From the NCBI GenBank assembly GCA_003133645.1, contig PKYI01000033.1, positions 21,385-85,384 on the forward strand: a stretch of DNA of 64,000 bases, written 5' to 3'. The translations under genes and the position numbers were made by a program. The notes under the pieces were generated by a model. It searched no databases, had not been told where the DNA came from, and saw nothing but the letters and a program-made list of their open reading frames with translations. This document shows, piece by piece, positions 17,946 to 26,443 of this stretch (its first letter is position 1; each line of letters opens with the position of its first letter). The DNA comes from Acidobacteriota bacterium (GTDB lineage Bacteria; Acidobacteriota; Thermoanaerobaculia; Thermoanaerobaculales; Thermoanaerobaculaceae).

Positions 17946-19109
17946 ATGGGCAACCTCGCAGCTGAAATCGATCCGATGGCCGGCACGCTGGTGGAGTGGC
18001 GGCGTGATTTTCACCGGCACCCCGAGCTGGCGTTCGAGGAGCGACGTACGTCGGCTGTGATCCGGGCGTTCCTCGAGTCCCTGGGGATCGAGGTCCGGAG
18101 CTGCGGCCGCACCGGGCTGCGCGGCGTCCTCCGCGGCGGGCGGCCGGGCCGGACCGTGGCGCTTCGGGCCGACATGGACGCGTTGCCGGTGGCCGAGATC
18201 GCCGGCCACGACTACCAGTCTCAGAACCCCGGCGTCATGCACGCGTGCGGGCACGACGGCCACATGGCGATCCTGATGGGGGCCGCCAAGGTCCTGGCCG
18301 CGCGACGGGACACGCTGCCGGGGAGCGTCGTGTTCCTCTTCCAGCCTGCCGAAGAGAACCCGCCGGGCGGCGCGGCGCTGATGATCGAAGATGGCGCGCT
18401 CGACGGCGTGGACGGCATCTTCGGCCTCCACCTCTGGCAGCCGCTGCCGAGCGGCATCGTCGGCCTGCGCGCCGGCGCGTTGATGGCCCAGGCCGACGAG
18501 TTCGAGGTGGTCGTCCAGGGGCGCGGCGGCCACGCCTCGCAGCCGAACGTGACCGTCGACCCCGTCGTGGTCGCGTCCCACGTCGTCGTCGTCGCCCAGA
18601 CCATCGTCAGCCGGTTCACGAACCCTCTCGAACCGGTCGTCGTGTCGTTCACGACAGTCCACGGAGGGCGGATCCACAACATCATCCCGGACGAGGTGAC
18701 GATGACCGGCACGGTGCGGACGCTCGACCCGGGGACGCAGCTCGCGGTCAAGCAGCGGCTCGCCGAGGTCTGCGAGGCGACATGCCGGCTGTTCGGCGCG
18801 ACCGCCGCGTTTACCTACAAGGAGGGCTACCCGCCGGTCATCAACGATGCCGCCTCGGTCGATCTCGTGCGCCGCGTGGCCGCGCTGGAATTGGGCGGCG
18901 ACTCCGTCAGGACCATCGCACCGGTCATGGGCGGGGAGGACTTCGCGTATTACCTGCAGCGCGTTCCGGGAGCGTTCGCCCTGCTGGGGATGGGAGACAA
19001 CCGGCCCCACCCTCACCACAACGCCCGCTTCGACATCGACGAGACCGTGCTGCCGCTCGGCGTGCGGCTGATGACGGCCGTGGCGCTGGAGATGCTGCAG
19101 CCGGCGTGA
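17946..19109 (+). CDS. M20-family amidohydrolase (hippurate/N-acyl amino acid hydrolase type)
   Basis: 387 residues. The dinuclear-metal motifs of M20D amidohydrolases are complete: 'ALRADMDALP', 'HACGHDGHMA', 'FQPAEENPPGG' and a late 'GGEDFAYYL' with 'PHPHHNARFD'. The dimerisation insertion 'GRGGHASQPNVTVDP' is also present. Such enzymes hydrolyse N-acyl amino acids or aminoacyl amides in the cytoplasm. The start at 17946 follows GGGAGGACGCAACG. It is the third gene of the operon with DUF3311 and the symporter and ends at a strong hairpin. It belongs to a different subfamily from LysK, so I do not connect it to the lysine operon. Confidence 0.92.
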   Translation: MGNLAAEIDPMAGTLVEWRRDFHRHPELAFEERRTSAVIRAFLESLGIEVRSCGRTGLRGVLRGGRPGRTVALRADMDALPVAEIAGHDYQSQNPGVMHACGHDGHMAILMGAAKVLAARRDTLPGSVVFLFQPAEENPPGGAALMIEDGALDGVDGIFGLHLWQPLPSGIVGLRAGALMAQADEFEVVVQGRGGHASQPNVTVDPVVVASHVVVVAQTIVSRFTNPLEPVVVSFTTVHGGRIHNIIPDEVTMTGTVRTLDPGTQLAVKQRLAEVCEATCRLFGATAAFTYKEGYPPVINDAASVDLVRRVAALELGGDSVRTIAPVMGGEDFAYYLQRVPGAFALLGMGDNRPHPHHNARFDIDETVLPLGVRLMTAVALEMLQPA

Positions 19110-19131
19110 CCGCCGGCCGGCAGCCGGCGGT
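19109..19131 (+). terminator. Hairpin after the M20 operon
   Basis: ACCGCCGGC-CGGCA-GCCGGCGGT forms a perfect 9-bp stem with a 5-nt loop that begins at the last base of the amidohydrolase stop codon. No U-tract follows, so it may act as a weak terminator or a 3' stabiliser. Confidence 0.55.
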
Positions 19132-19149
19132 CTGGCACCTGTTGCCGCT

Positions 19150-19193
19150 TGGAGCCCAACAACGCAACTGCGCAAGTCTGACTCAACTACCAA
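19150..19193 (-). repeat. Dispersed repeat, copy D (reverse orientation)
   Basis: Read on the reverse strand this gives GAGTCAGACTTGCGCAGTTG followed by CGTTGTTGGGCTCC, matching the repeat at 13265, 21371 and 33938. It lies right after the M20 terminator in the gap before the kinase-fold gene. Confidence 0.65.
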
Positions 19194-19279
19194 CCCAAGT
19201 CCGATCGCGCAGGGGTCGTTGTGGCTCCGCCCGTGGCCCCGAACATCGGATCGGAAGAGATCCGTGACATATTGAGAGC

Positions 19280-20272
19280 GTGGTGACTTCGACGGAACCT
19301 CTGCCGGCGTGGGCGCGGGACCGGGTGGCCGAACTGACGGGCCGATTGTTGCCTGAGTCGTCTCGCATCATCCGGGACACATCCGAGTTCATGGCCATCG
19401 ACCGCGATTCCGTCGTCGAGCTCGGCGGAGAGCTGTTCCTGGTCACGGGCACCGAGCGGGAGCGGCGCTTCGGCCTCGCAGGCGAGCCCAAGTTCTGGGT
19501 CAAGCGCGCCCTCGCGCTGGGGAGCGGATCCCGGCACATCCTCAAGATGGTTTTTCACGAGCGTTTCCGGGCCTGTATCGGCCAGCTCGAGGTCGTTTGC
19601 GTGCGGAGCGCCGAGAAGGAGGCTGCCGTTCTCGATCTGGTGCGGGGCGACCCCCGGTACATGAACGGGCGCTCGGTGCGCGACGAGCGGGGAAACCTGG
19701 TCCGCGTCATCGACTTCATCGAAGGGGAAACCTTCCTCTCGCGGATCTTGGGCCTACCCCTCAGCCACGAGGCGTATATCGAGTCGGTGTTCCCGGGAGT
19801 GCTCTCGGCGATCGCCGAGAGCCTGCTCGCGATCGAACGGCTCCACCGGAGCGGCCTGACCCACGGGGACATCCGCAACGACCACATCTTCGTCGAGGCC
19901 GGGAGCGCACGGCTCCGGTGGATCGACTTCGACCTCGACCAGGACACGCCCGCGTACGACGTCTGGAGCGTCGGCAACCTGCTGCACTGCGTCGTGGCCA
20001 AGGGGTTCATCACCTTCCAGGACGCGTTCGAGCAGCGACCCGAGCTCGCCACGGCCCTGCAGGAGGGCGATGCGAGCGTGTTCTTCCCCTTCCGGGTGAT
20101 GAACCTGGGCAAGGTGTTCCCCTACATTCCGGCTGCGCTCTCCCGGGTTCTCGAGCACTTTGCCGTCTCTGGGACGGTTCGCTACGATCGTGTCGGCCAA
20201 GTGGCGGAGGACCTTGGCGCGTGCGCATCGTCCCTCCGGCGGCCCGGGGACACAACGTTGTTTCGGGTGTGA
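19280..20272 (+). CDS. Protein-kinase-fold protein (APH/RIO-like)
   Basis: 330 residues. The catalytic-loop-like 'LTHGDIRNDHIFVE' and metal-loop 'WIDFDLDQD' show a kinase-fold C-lobe of the kind found in RIO, aminoglycoside or lipopolysaccharide kinases. The N-lobe has 'EPKFWVKRALALGSG' with a candidate Lys, then 'EKEAAVLDLV' with a candidate Glu. A glycine-rich P-loop is not obvious. The substrate is unknown. The start is GTG 19280, with GAGAG upstream; the second codon is also GTG. It is a single gene between a repeat and the DsrC-like gene, which converges on it. No transmembrane helix is seen. Confidence 0.7.
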   Translation: MVTSTEPLPAWARDRVAELTGRLLPESSRIIRDTSEFMAIDRDSVVELGGELFLVTGTERERRFGLAGEPKFWVKRALALGSGSRHILKMVFHERFRACIGQLEVVCVRSAEKEAAVLDLVRGDPRYMNGRSVRDERGNLVRVIDFIEGETFLSRILGLPLSHEAYIESVFPGVLSAIAESLLAIERLHRSGLTHGDIRNDHIFVEAGSARLRWIDFDLDQDTPAYDVWSVGNLLHCVVAKGFITFQDAFEQRPELATALQEGDASVFFPFRVMNLGKVFPYIPAALSRVLEHFAVSGTVRYDRVGQVAEDLGACASSLRRPGDTTLFRV

Positions 20273-20437
20273 AGGCACCGTCACTCCCGGTTGCGCAGGG
20301 GAACACGCTCCGCCAGGCCGATGCGGTTCGGCTCGGGATGAAGGCGAACCGGCTTGTTGCGCTGCGCGAGGTCGCAGCCAGTGATCACCGTGGGTCCGTG
20401 TCTCAAGCGAGTGACTGGAAATTTGAACTGAGCCTGA

Positions 20438-20500
20438 TCAGGTCAGCTCTTCTGAAAGCGTGAAGGCTCCGGGCGAGGCGATCGCGCAACGGGTGGCCTC
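20438..20500 (-). pseudogene. IS66 transposase C-terminal tail remnant
   Basis: The reverse strand encodes 'EATRCAIASPGAFTLSEELT' followed by a stop. It closely matches the tail 'QATRRAIASPGTTTLPEHVT' of the IS66 remnant at 57363-57665 in this window. Nothing upstream of these ~20 codons matches IS66, so only the last piece remains. The rest of the gap 20273-20553 shows no gene. Confidence 0.55.
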
Positions 20501-20553
20501 GATCAGGGCCGGAGGGAGGGCCTCCCGAGCCTCGGCCGGCGAGCCCGGCGCGC

Positions 20554-21207
20554 CTAGCGAACCCGCAACCCGGCGACCTTGACGGCGCCACGGTGGTAGC
20601 CATCCGGGAAGAGCTTCTCGAGTTCCTCGATGCCGATGCCGGTGGCCTCGCACGCGTCGTAGACGGTGGGAACCAGGTTCTTCTCCCCAAAGGTGTTGCG
20701 CAGGAAGTGGATGAGCTTCCAGTGCTGCTCCGTGAGCTTGGGCATCTTCATTTCCCAGGCCTTGTAGCGGGCGAATCGCTCGTCCCACGCGTAGGGGTTG
20801 ACAAGAAAGCCGCGCACGTTGACTTCATAGACCTTCTCCTGGCTCTCGGTCGTGACGTGTTCGGCGAGTTCCTCGGCCCACGCCTGGTCGAGGTACCCCT
20901 CCGCGTACGTGACGCCGGCCAGCTTGCACGCTCCCCGCAGGTACCCCGCCGGGAACAGAGTCTTGAGTTCCTGCAGGTGCAGCCGGTTGGTCCGGCACGT
21001 CTCGTAGACCAACGGGCACCTGCCATTCGTCACGAAGCTCTCGCGAATGAAACGGATGACCCGCCAGTGGTCTTCGCTCAGGCCGGCGATGACGCCAACC
21101 TTGGGGGCCATTCCCCGTGCGAAGTTCTCGTCCCAGTCGTTGAAAGTCGCGAGGAAGTCCTGGGTGTCCACCGCGTACGTCCTGCCTCCAAAGGTGAAGC
21201 TGCTCAT
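20554..21207 (-). CDS. Tandem-domain DsrC/TusE-like protein lacking the functional cysteine pair
   Basis: 217 residues made of two DsrC/TusE-type domains: residues ~1-105 and ~115-217. Each has the 'WDENFA/WDERFA', 'LSEDHWRVIRFIRESF / LTEQHWKLIHFLRNTF', 'VYETCRTN / VYDACEAT' and 'LFPAGYLRGACKLAG / LFPDGYHRGAVKVAG' segments. DsrC and TusE work as sulfur carriers through a penultimate Cys and a second Cys about 10 residues earlier. In domain 1 only the upstream Cys (Cys94) is kept and the terminal-arm Cys is absent. In domain 2 both are absent (Val209; the protein stops at 'GLRVR'). Persulfide transfer is therefore unlikely and a regulatory or binding role is possible. The RBS is GGAGGGAGGGAACG before ATG 21207. 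Confidence 0.85.
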   Translation of the reverse strand: MSSFTFGGRTYAVDTQDFLATFNDWDENFARGMAPKVGVIAGLSEDHWRVIRFIRESFVTNGRCPLVYETCRTNRLHLQELKTLFPAGYLRGACKLAGVTYAEGYLDQAWAEELAEHVTTESQEKVYEVNVRGFLVNPYAWDERFARYKAWEMKMPKLTEQHWKLIHFLRNTFGEKNLVPTVYDACEATGIGIEELEKLFPDGYHRGAVKVAGLRVR

Positions 21208-21370
21208 CGTTCCCTCCCTCCGGACAGCGGCTTCTTAGCCTGGTTCACCTGGCAAACGACTCGCTTCGCCAGCATCGGTGCCGCGGGAGCCAACCGGCAT
21301 CGGCGGACATGTTTCCCTCCCCGGCCTGAGATCATCCTAGCAGCGCCCAGCATCCCGTCAAGTAAGCACT

Positions 21371-21417
21371 GGAGTCAGGTTTGCGTTGTTGCGTTGCTGG
21401 CCTCCAACCGGCCGCCG
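21371..21417 (+). repeat. Dispersed repeat, copy B
   Basis: GGAGTCAGGTTTGCGTTGTT followed by GCGTTGCTGGCCTCCAACCGGCCGCC is the cleanest copy of the four-member repeat. It lies in the ~345-bp gap between the DsrC-like gene and the 3' end of the 5'-nucleotidase gene. I see no other feature in that gap. Confidence 0.7.
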
Positions 21418-21553
21418 ATTCTGCGGTGGTCGACTTCGGCGGAGCCGCGGGTGCCCATCCCGACTTCCAAGTGGTGGCCACGAGGGGCGCCGGGCGAGTT
21501 CGCACCCGCCCGGCGCCCCGACAAGCACACGACCCCTCAAAAGCCAGGCGCAG

Positions 21554-23245
21554 CTATCTTTCCCTGTGCCGGCGGACGCTGACGTCCACGATCCTTCCCT
21601 CCGGTCTGACGTCCACGCGATGGAGCGAGACCACGCGGTCCTTCAGAACGTCGTACTCGAGATCCGACAGGTTCTCCAGCTCGGACACCTCGACGCCCAT
21701 CATCGGCAGCAGCGCCGCGATCGCCTCGTTCACGGTCACCGAGTAGGTGCGATAGGGGTCGAGGGGCTGCCCGTGCACGCGGACCGACTGCAACAGGACG
21801 CGAGCACCGGCGGCGGCCCTCGGGTCGTACGCGAAGCTCATTCCGGAGACCTGGAGGAAGAAGTCCTCGTTGATCCCGAGGTAGGCGAGCCCGGTCTCCA
21901 GGCTCTTGATCAGCTCGGCCCCCGTGATCCGGAACGTCGCGATCTTGAGGCCGAGGCCGGTCGCCTGGTCGTAGCCGTAGGACACCGGCCGGAAGAGGTC
22001 GATCCCGACGATGGGCCCCTTGAAGATCCCTTCGGAGATGAGGCCGTTGGCGGTGATCGCGATGTCGGTGCCGGTCTTGGCGCGCAGCGCGTCGGTGATG
22101 AGGTCGCCCATCGCGCTGTCGCGCTCCGGCCGGTTGGGCTCGGTGGCCGTCTCGAGGTCGCAAACGGCGGTGGCGAGCCTGAGTTCATAGACGTCGCCGT
22201 AGGTGTCGACGATGCCCCGCTTGAGTTCGTCCACCACCCCCTGGACCTGCGGCAGCGGCCGCACCCTCTCGTCCACGGGCAGCAGCTTGTAGCTGGAGAC
22301 CTTCACCGCCCCCGCGTCGAGCGTGAAGCGCAGCCGCCCGACGTACTCGTAGTGCGACCCCGCCTGGAGGATCAGGGTCGGCTTCCCCTCCGGGTTGGTC
22401 ACGACCTCCGGCCGCTCGAACACGTAGTGATCATGGCCCCCGACGATGATGTCGATGCCGGGGACGGTGGCGGCGAGCGCCCGGTCGTAGAGCACCCCGA
22501 GGTGGGACAGGCAGATCACGACCTCCGCACCGTTGGTTCGGAGTTCCGCGACCTGCTGCGCCGCGATTTCCATCAGCAGCTCCGGGTGGCCGGCGCCAAG
22601 GATCACCACCGGCGCGGGCGAGTTCATCACGTCGTCCGGAACGGTCATCCCGAAGATGCCGATCGACACGCCCCCGACCTTCTTGATCATGTTGGGCCGG
22701 ATCCAGGTCGCCAGCGCCGGGTAGCCGGAAAGATCGAGGTTCGCCGACAGCAGCGGCAGCGTGCCGGCGCCGTACGCCGCCGCGAGCGAGCCGGCGAGCA
22801 CGTCCGGCCCGAAGTCGAACTCGTGGTTGCCGACCGCCATGGCGTCGAACCCGAGCTCCTTCATCAGCTGGAGCTCGGGGACCCCGAAGTACTGGTTGAA
22901 GAAGAGGTCGCCGTGAAAGACGTCGCCCGCGTGCAGGAGCAGCACGTTGGGCTCCGACGCGCGCACCGCGGCGATCACGCTCGCGGCCTTGGCCATCCCG
23001 CCGACGGTGCCTTCGAGGTGCCGGTCTTTGGGCCCCCAGGCGTCGAGACGCGAGTGGGTGTCGTTGACGTGGAGCAGCGTGATCGTGGCCGGCCGGGCTT
23101 CGAGCGCCGGGCAGATCCCGAGCCACGCCGCCACCGCGACCGCCACCCCCAGGCAGGAGGTGAGCCGTCGCAGCCGGCCGGCCGCCCACCTGCCCATCCC
23201 TACCGCATCGTTACGGTTCCTTCCGCTGCTGCGCTGCCTTGTCAT
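21554..23245 (-). CDS. Secreted 5'-nucleotidase / metallophosphatase (UshA-like)
   Basis: About 563 residues. A signal peptide 'LGVAVAVAAWLGICPALEA' precedes a calcineurin-like metallophosphatase domain with 'LLHVNDTHS', 'HAGDVF', 'AVGNHEFDFG' and 'GGHDHYVF', then a C-terminal 5'-nucleotidase substrate domain with 'DSAMGDLITDALR' and 'NGLISEGIFKG'. It would remove phosphate from nucleotides or similar compounds in the periplasm. The start is ATG 23245, 9 nt after AGGAGG; the track's ATG 23254 overlaps that Shine-Dalgarno. The start also overlaps the stop of the upstream 46-codon ORF (ATGA), so it is the third gene of a coupled operon. Confidence 0.92.
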   Translation of the reverse strand: MTRQRSSGRNRNDAVGMGRWAAGRLRRLTSCLGVAVAVAAWLGICPALEARPATITLLHVNDTHSRLDAWGPKDRHLEGTVGGMAKAASVIAAVRASEPNVLLLHAGDVFHGDLFFNQYFGVPELQLMKELGFDAMAVGNHEFDFGPDVLAGSLAAAYGAGTLPLLSANLDLSGYPALATWIRPNMIKKVGGVSIGIFGMTVPDDVMNSPAPVVILGAGHPELLMEIAAQQVAELRTNGAEVVICLSHLGVLYDRALAATVPGIDIIVGGHDHYVFERPEVVTNPEGKPTLILQAGSHYEYVGRLRFTLDAGAVKVSSYKLLPVDERVRPLPQVQGVVDELKRGIVDTYGDVYELRLATAVCDLETATEPNRPERDSAMGDLITDALRAKTGTDIAITANGLISEGIFKGPIVGIDLFRPVSYGYDQATGLGLKIATFRITGAELIKSLETGLAYLGINEDFFLQVSGMSFAYDPRAAAGARVLLQSVRVHGQPLDPYRTYSVTVNEAIAALLPMMGVEVSELENLSDLEYDVLKDRVVSLHRVDVRPEGRIVDVSVRRHRER

Positions 23246-23382
23246 TGTCCGCATCCTCCTTTTTGCGGTTCACAGCGTTTCTGGACCGTCATTCCTGGTC
23301 GACGAAACCGTGGCCCCGGCGGGACCAGCGCCATCGCCAGGACGACAACCGCCATGAGCAGCAGTACGGCCGTTGCGTTCAT
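23242..23382 (-). CDS. 46-residue single-helix membrane peptide, unknown
   Basis: This ORF is not in the track. It starts with ATG 23382 after GAGGAGGGAGAAAGCG and ends with TGA overlapping the 5'-nucleotidase ATG. The product starts 'MNATAVLLLMAVVVLAMALV', an obvious membrane helix, then a short basic tail with two cysteines ('KRCEPQKGGCGQ'). Its strong RBS and coupling at both ends argue that it is a real gene and not spacer. I do not recognise a family. It may anchor or assist the neighbouring exported proteins. Confidence 0.6.
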   Translation of the reverse strand: MNATAVLLLMAVVVLAMALVPPGPRFRRPGMTVQKRCEPQKGGCGQ

Positions 23383-23444
23383 CGCTTTCTCCCTCCTCGA
23401 TCAGGCGCCGGACCACCCGCGCGCGGGTCCTCTTCGGCCAGCGC

Positions 23445-23996
23445 TCAGCGGCCGAAACTGCCCCCACGCCAATGCTGACTCTCCATGTCGTGGCGAACCC
23501 AGAGCGCCGCGGCGACCAGCACCGCGACCCCGGCCGCAACCCAGACCGCGACCTTCCCCCAGACCTTGCCGCCGTTGCTCAGCACCACATCGGCCATCGC
23601 CGTCTCGTTGGCGCGGATCACGAACGTTTTCTTGAACTTAGATGGGAGCGCCTGGGCGTTGCCTTGGTCGTCGATCCAGCTATTGACCTGCAGCACATAA
23701 TCGCCGGGCGGGAGGTCGGAAACCGACCAGCGGGACTCACTCTCCTGGCGCACGAGCTTGCTGGACTTGCCTTCGACGCGGTAAAGCTCGGCCAGGACCT
23801 TCCGGTGGGTGCTGACCTCGCGTCTCCTCTCGGATCGGTTCTCGAACACCCTCACCAGCAACCGCCCGTTCCCGTCCCCCGCGACGGCCACGGCCGACCG
23901 CTGGAGGCGGATCTCGGTCGCGCAGCCGAGGCACCAGGGCGCCAGCGCGGTGAGCAACGCCACACTCACGAGCCTGTTTGGGATCCGACCTCGCAT
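23445..23996 (-). CDS. Lipoprotein of unknown function with C-terminal membrane helix
   Basis: 183 residues. The start at 23996 follows AGGAGGTCGGCG; the track's longer start is rejected. The signal 'LVSVALLTALAPWCLGC' has a lipobox (CLGC), so the protein should be lipidated. A beta-rich middle ('LLVRVFENRSERRREV', 'SVSDLPPGDYVLQV', 'KFKKTFVIRANETAMADV') resembles a carboxypeptidase-regulatory or prealbumin-like fold. It ends with a helix 'VAVWVAAGVAVLVAAALWV' and a short polar tail. A lipoprotein with a C-terminal TM helix is unusual. It leads the operon with the 46-aa peptide and the 5'-nucleotidase. Confidence 0.75.
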   Translation of the reverse strand: MRGRIPNRLVSVALLTALAPWCLGCATEIRLQRSAVAVAGDGNGRLLVRVFENRSERRREVSTHRKVLAELYRVEGKSSKLVRQESESRWSVSDLPPGDYVLQVNSWIDDQGNAQALPSKFKKTFVIRANETAMADVVLSNGGKVWGKVAVWVAAGVAVLVAAALWVRHDMESQHWRGGSFGR

Positions 23997-24177
23997 CGCC
24001 GACCTCCTTTCGTCCCAGTCCCACTCACTCCGCTGGGCTGTTCTCCACACATGCTCGCCTCCGGCCGGCGGCGCGTCCTGATGAGGGCCTCACGCACGGG
24101 TGACGGTTCGGCAACAGTTGGGCAACATCGGGGCAATATCCTGAGAAGGTGATTCTGTCCAGAAGACATTTGTTTGG

Positions 24178-24206
24178 TTGAAAATGGACACGGCCAGCGG
24201 TATCCT
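24178..24206 (+). promoter_or_regulatory. Sigma-70-type promoter for the winged-helix/TPR gene
   Basis: TTGAAA at 24178-24183, a 17-bp spacer, and TATCCT at 24201-24206 lie just before the ATG at 24222. The predicted start site leaves a leader of only about 10 nt, so the transcript would be very short-leadered. Confidence 0.6.
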
Positions 24207-24221
24207 GAGCGAAGAATCAAC

Positions 24222-26225
24222 ATGAACGAACGTGCTGGCCACGAGGTGTACCGGATCGGTGACCTCACACTCGACGTCGAGGCCCGGCTGTTGATGCGTG
24301 CCGGCACGCTGGTGCCGCTGCCGCCCAAAACGTTCGAGCTTTTCGTCGAACTCGTTCGCCGCGCGCCCGGCGTTGTCCGGCGCCAAGAACTCCTCGACAC
24401 CGTGTGGGCACACGAGCTGGTCAACGACGAGGCGCTCACGCAGAGGGTGATGCTGTTGCGGCGCGCACTCGGTGACGATCCCAAGGAGCCGACGTTCATC
24501 GCCTCGGCACCCAGGTGGGGGTACCGGCTGGTGGCCGGGGTCGAACGAATCGAAGCCGCCCCTCCGCGACCCGCCGTTTTGCCGCAACCCGCCGCCCTGC
24601 CACGGCGCGAGGAAGGCTCGGGAAGCAGCGATCGCCTGCGCTCGGTGCTCGCAACCACGCGCGTCCGCTACCGCTGGCTTGTCTGGCTCCTCTCCGGCGC
24701 CCTCGCGGCCGCCGTCACCGTGCTGGTCGCACCCCTCGTTCTCGAGGGCCATCGGCGCACCATCGACTCGCTCGCGATCGTTCCCTTCCGTGCCGCCGAG
24801 GGCGGCGGGGGCGGGACCGACTACCTGTGCGACGGCATCCCCGCGACGCTCAACCGGACTCTGAGGTCGGCGCTGCCCGACCTCCGGATCATCGCCGAGA
24901 GCGCCATGGCACGTTACAAGGACACGCAGGTCGACCCGCAAAGGGTCCGCCGCGACTTCGGCGTCCGCGCCGTGCTCACCGGCACGCTGCTCAGGCGTGG
25001 CGACACGCTGGTCATCGACGCCGTGCTGGCGGATGCCAGGGACGGGACACAGCTCTGGGATGCCCACATCGAGCGCCCCATCGCCGACATCCTCTCGGTT
25101 CAGGACGAGATCTCCAACGAGATCGTGAAGGGCCTGCGCATCCGGCTCTCCGGGAAGGAGCGCACCCAACTGGCCAGGCGTCCGACGGCGAACGCCGAGG
25201 CCTACACCCTCTACCTCAAGGGCCGGTACTTCTGGGGCAAGCGGAACGACAAGGGGTTCGAGGACGCGATCGCGTGCTTCAAAGCCGCGATCGACCAGGA
25301 CCCGGCCTATGCCCTCGCCTACGCCGGACTCGCGGACTGCTACGCCATCGAGAGCACGATCGAGTACGGCGCCGCCCCGGCCAACGAGGCGATGCCCAGG
25401 GCACGGGCCCTGGCGAGGAAAGCGCTCCTGATCGACGCGGACCTCGCGGAGGCGCACGCGTCGCTCGGCCTCGTGCTCTGGTTGTACGACTGGGACAGGG
25501 CCGCCGCCGAGCGCGAGCTGCGCCGCGCCGTCGAGTTGGACCACAACGACGCCGCTGCCTGCCAGTGGCTGGCCGAGTTGCTCGCGGAGCAGGGAAAGAC
25601 GCAAGCGGCGGACCGGGAGATCCGGCGCGCCCTCGAGATCGACCCCCTGTCCCTCGTCGCCAACGGCGACCGGGGGTTGTTTTCCTACTACCAGCGCGAC
25701 TACGAGCAGGCGGTCCGATCCTACCGTCAGACGCTCGCGATGGACGCGGGCTTCTCCCAGGCGTGGCTCGGCCTCGGCCTCGCGTATGCGCAGCAGGGGG
25801 CGCACGCGCAGGCGGTCGAAGCGCTCCAACGGGTCAACCGCCTCGGCCCGATACCGCCAGCGATGGCCGCGCTCGGCTACGCCTATGGCCTGGCCGGCAA
25901 CAAGGGTGAAGCCCGAACGGTGCTGGACGACCTGCTGGCGCTCGCCAGGCAGCGCTACGTCTCCAGCTTATACGTCGCCGCGGTGTTCATCGGGCTTGGG
26001 GATCGTGACAGCGCCTTCGAGTGGCTCGGCCGCGCCTGCGACGAGCGCGCGAGCATGTTGGGCACCCTGAAGGTCGACCCCGCCTTCGACCCGCTGCGGA
26101 GCGACCCCCGCTTCGCGGCGCTGCTCGCGCGCACCGGCCTCGCCACGCAGGCGCGCCATTTGAATCCAGGTCGGGATCAGCCGCTTGGCCGCGTGAAGGG
26201 GTTGCGCACCACGATGCCGTCGTAG
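24222..26225 (+). CDS. CadC-like winged-helix regulator with TM helix, TolB-like segment and TPR repeats
   Basis: 667 residues. The OmpR/PhoB-type winged helix fills residues ~1-105 ('PLPPKTFELFVELVRRAPGV', 'RRALGDDPKEPTFIASAPRW'). A single TM helix ('WLVWLLSGALAAAVTVLVAP') follows, then a TolB-N-like domain ('SLAIVPFRAAEGGGG', 'LRIIAESAMARYKDTQ', 'VRAVLTGTLLRRGD') and at least five TPR units up to the C-terminus. This makes a one-component membrane regulator: DNA-binding inside, sensing outside. The target genes are not known; the M16 operon 219 bp downstream is a candidate. It shares its TolB-TPR half with the kinase at 30965. The start fits the promoter and family N-terminus, although the Shine-Dalgarno is poor. 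Confidence 0.9.
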   Translation: MNERAGHEVYRIGDLTLDVEARLLMRAGTLVPLPPKTFELFVELVRRAPGVVRRQELLDTVWAHELVNDEALTQRVMLLRRALGDDPKEPTFIASAPRWGYRLVAGVERIEAAPPRPAVLPQPAALPRREEGSGSSDRLRSVLATTRVRYRWLVWLLSGALAAAVTVLVAPLVLEGHRRTIDSLAIVPFRAAEGGGGGTDYLCDGIPATLNRTLRSALPDLRIIAESAMARYKDTQVDPQRVRRDFGVRAVLTGTLLRRGDTLVIDAVLADARDGTQLWDAHIERPIADILSVQDEISNEIVKGLRIRLSGKERTQLARRPTANAEAYTLYLKGRYFWGKRNDKGFEDAIACFKAAIDQDPAYALAYAGLADCYAIESTIEYGAAPANEAMPRARALARKALLIDADLAEAHASLGLVLWLYDWDRAAAERELRRAVELDHNDAAACQWLAELLAEQGKTQAADREIRRALEIDPLSLVANGDRGLFSYYQRDYEQAVRSYRQTLAMDAGFSQAWLGLGLAYAQQGAHAQAVEALQRVNRLGPIPPAMAALGYAYGLAGNKGEARTVLDDLLALARQRYVSSLYVAAVFIGLGDRDSAFEWLGRACDERASMLGTLKVDPAFDPLRSDPRFAALLARTGLATQARHLNPGRDQPLGRVKGLRTTMPS

Positions 26226-26443
26226 GCGGGTGACTGTGACATAGAGCTCGAGCATGACCTGCGTCGACACCGCGAAGCATCCTTCCTCGAATCCGCGCGC
26301 GACAAGGGAGGCGGCGACGCGATGCTTTCCCTGCTCGCCGGAGGCCAGTATGAAAAGGTGTATTCTTGAGACTCATCACGTTGCGTAACGTACGGCTTGG
26401 CGCCCGGGTCTTCAGGGCCAGGTCGTGGGAATGGAGGGATCGC

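Noticed and set aside
17946-19109. M20 amidohydrolase as the missing LysK
   Set aside because: It has M20D hippurate-hydrolase motifs, lies 17 kb from the lysine genes and is in an operon with a symporter.
26226-26366. Open frame 'DIELEHDLRRHREASFLESA...' before the M16 operon
   Set aside because: It has no start codon or RBS and no family I recognise; it may be a short remnant, but evidence is too thin.
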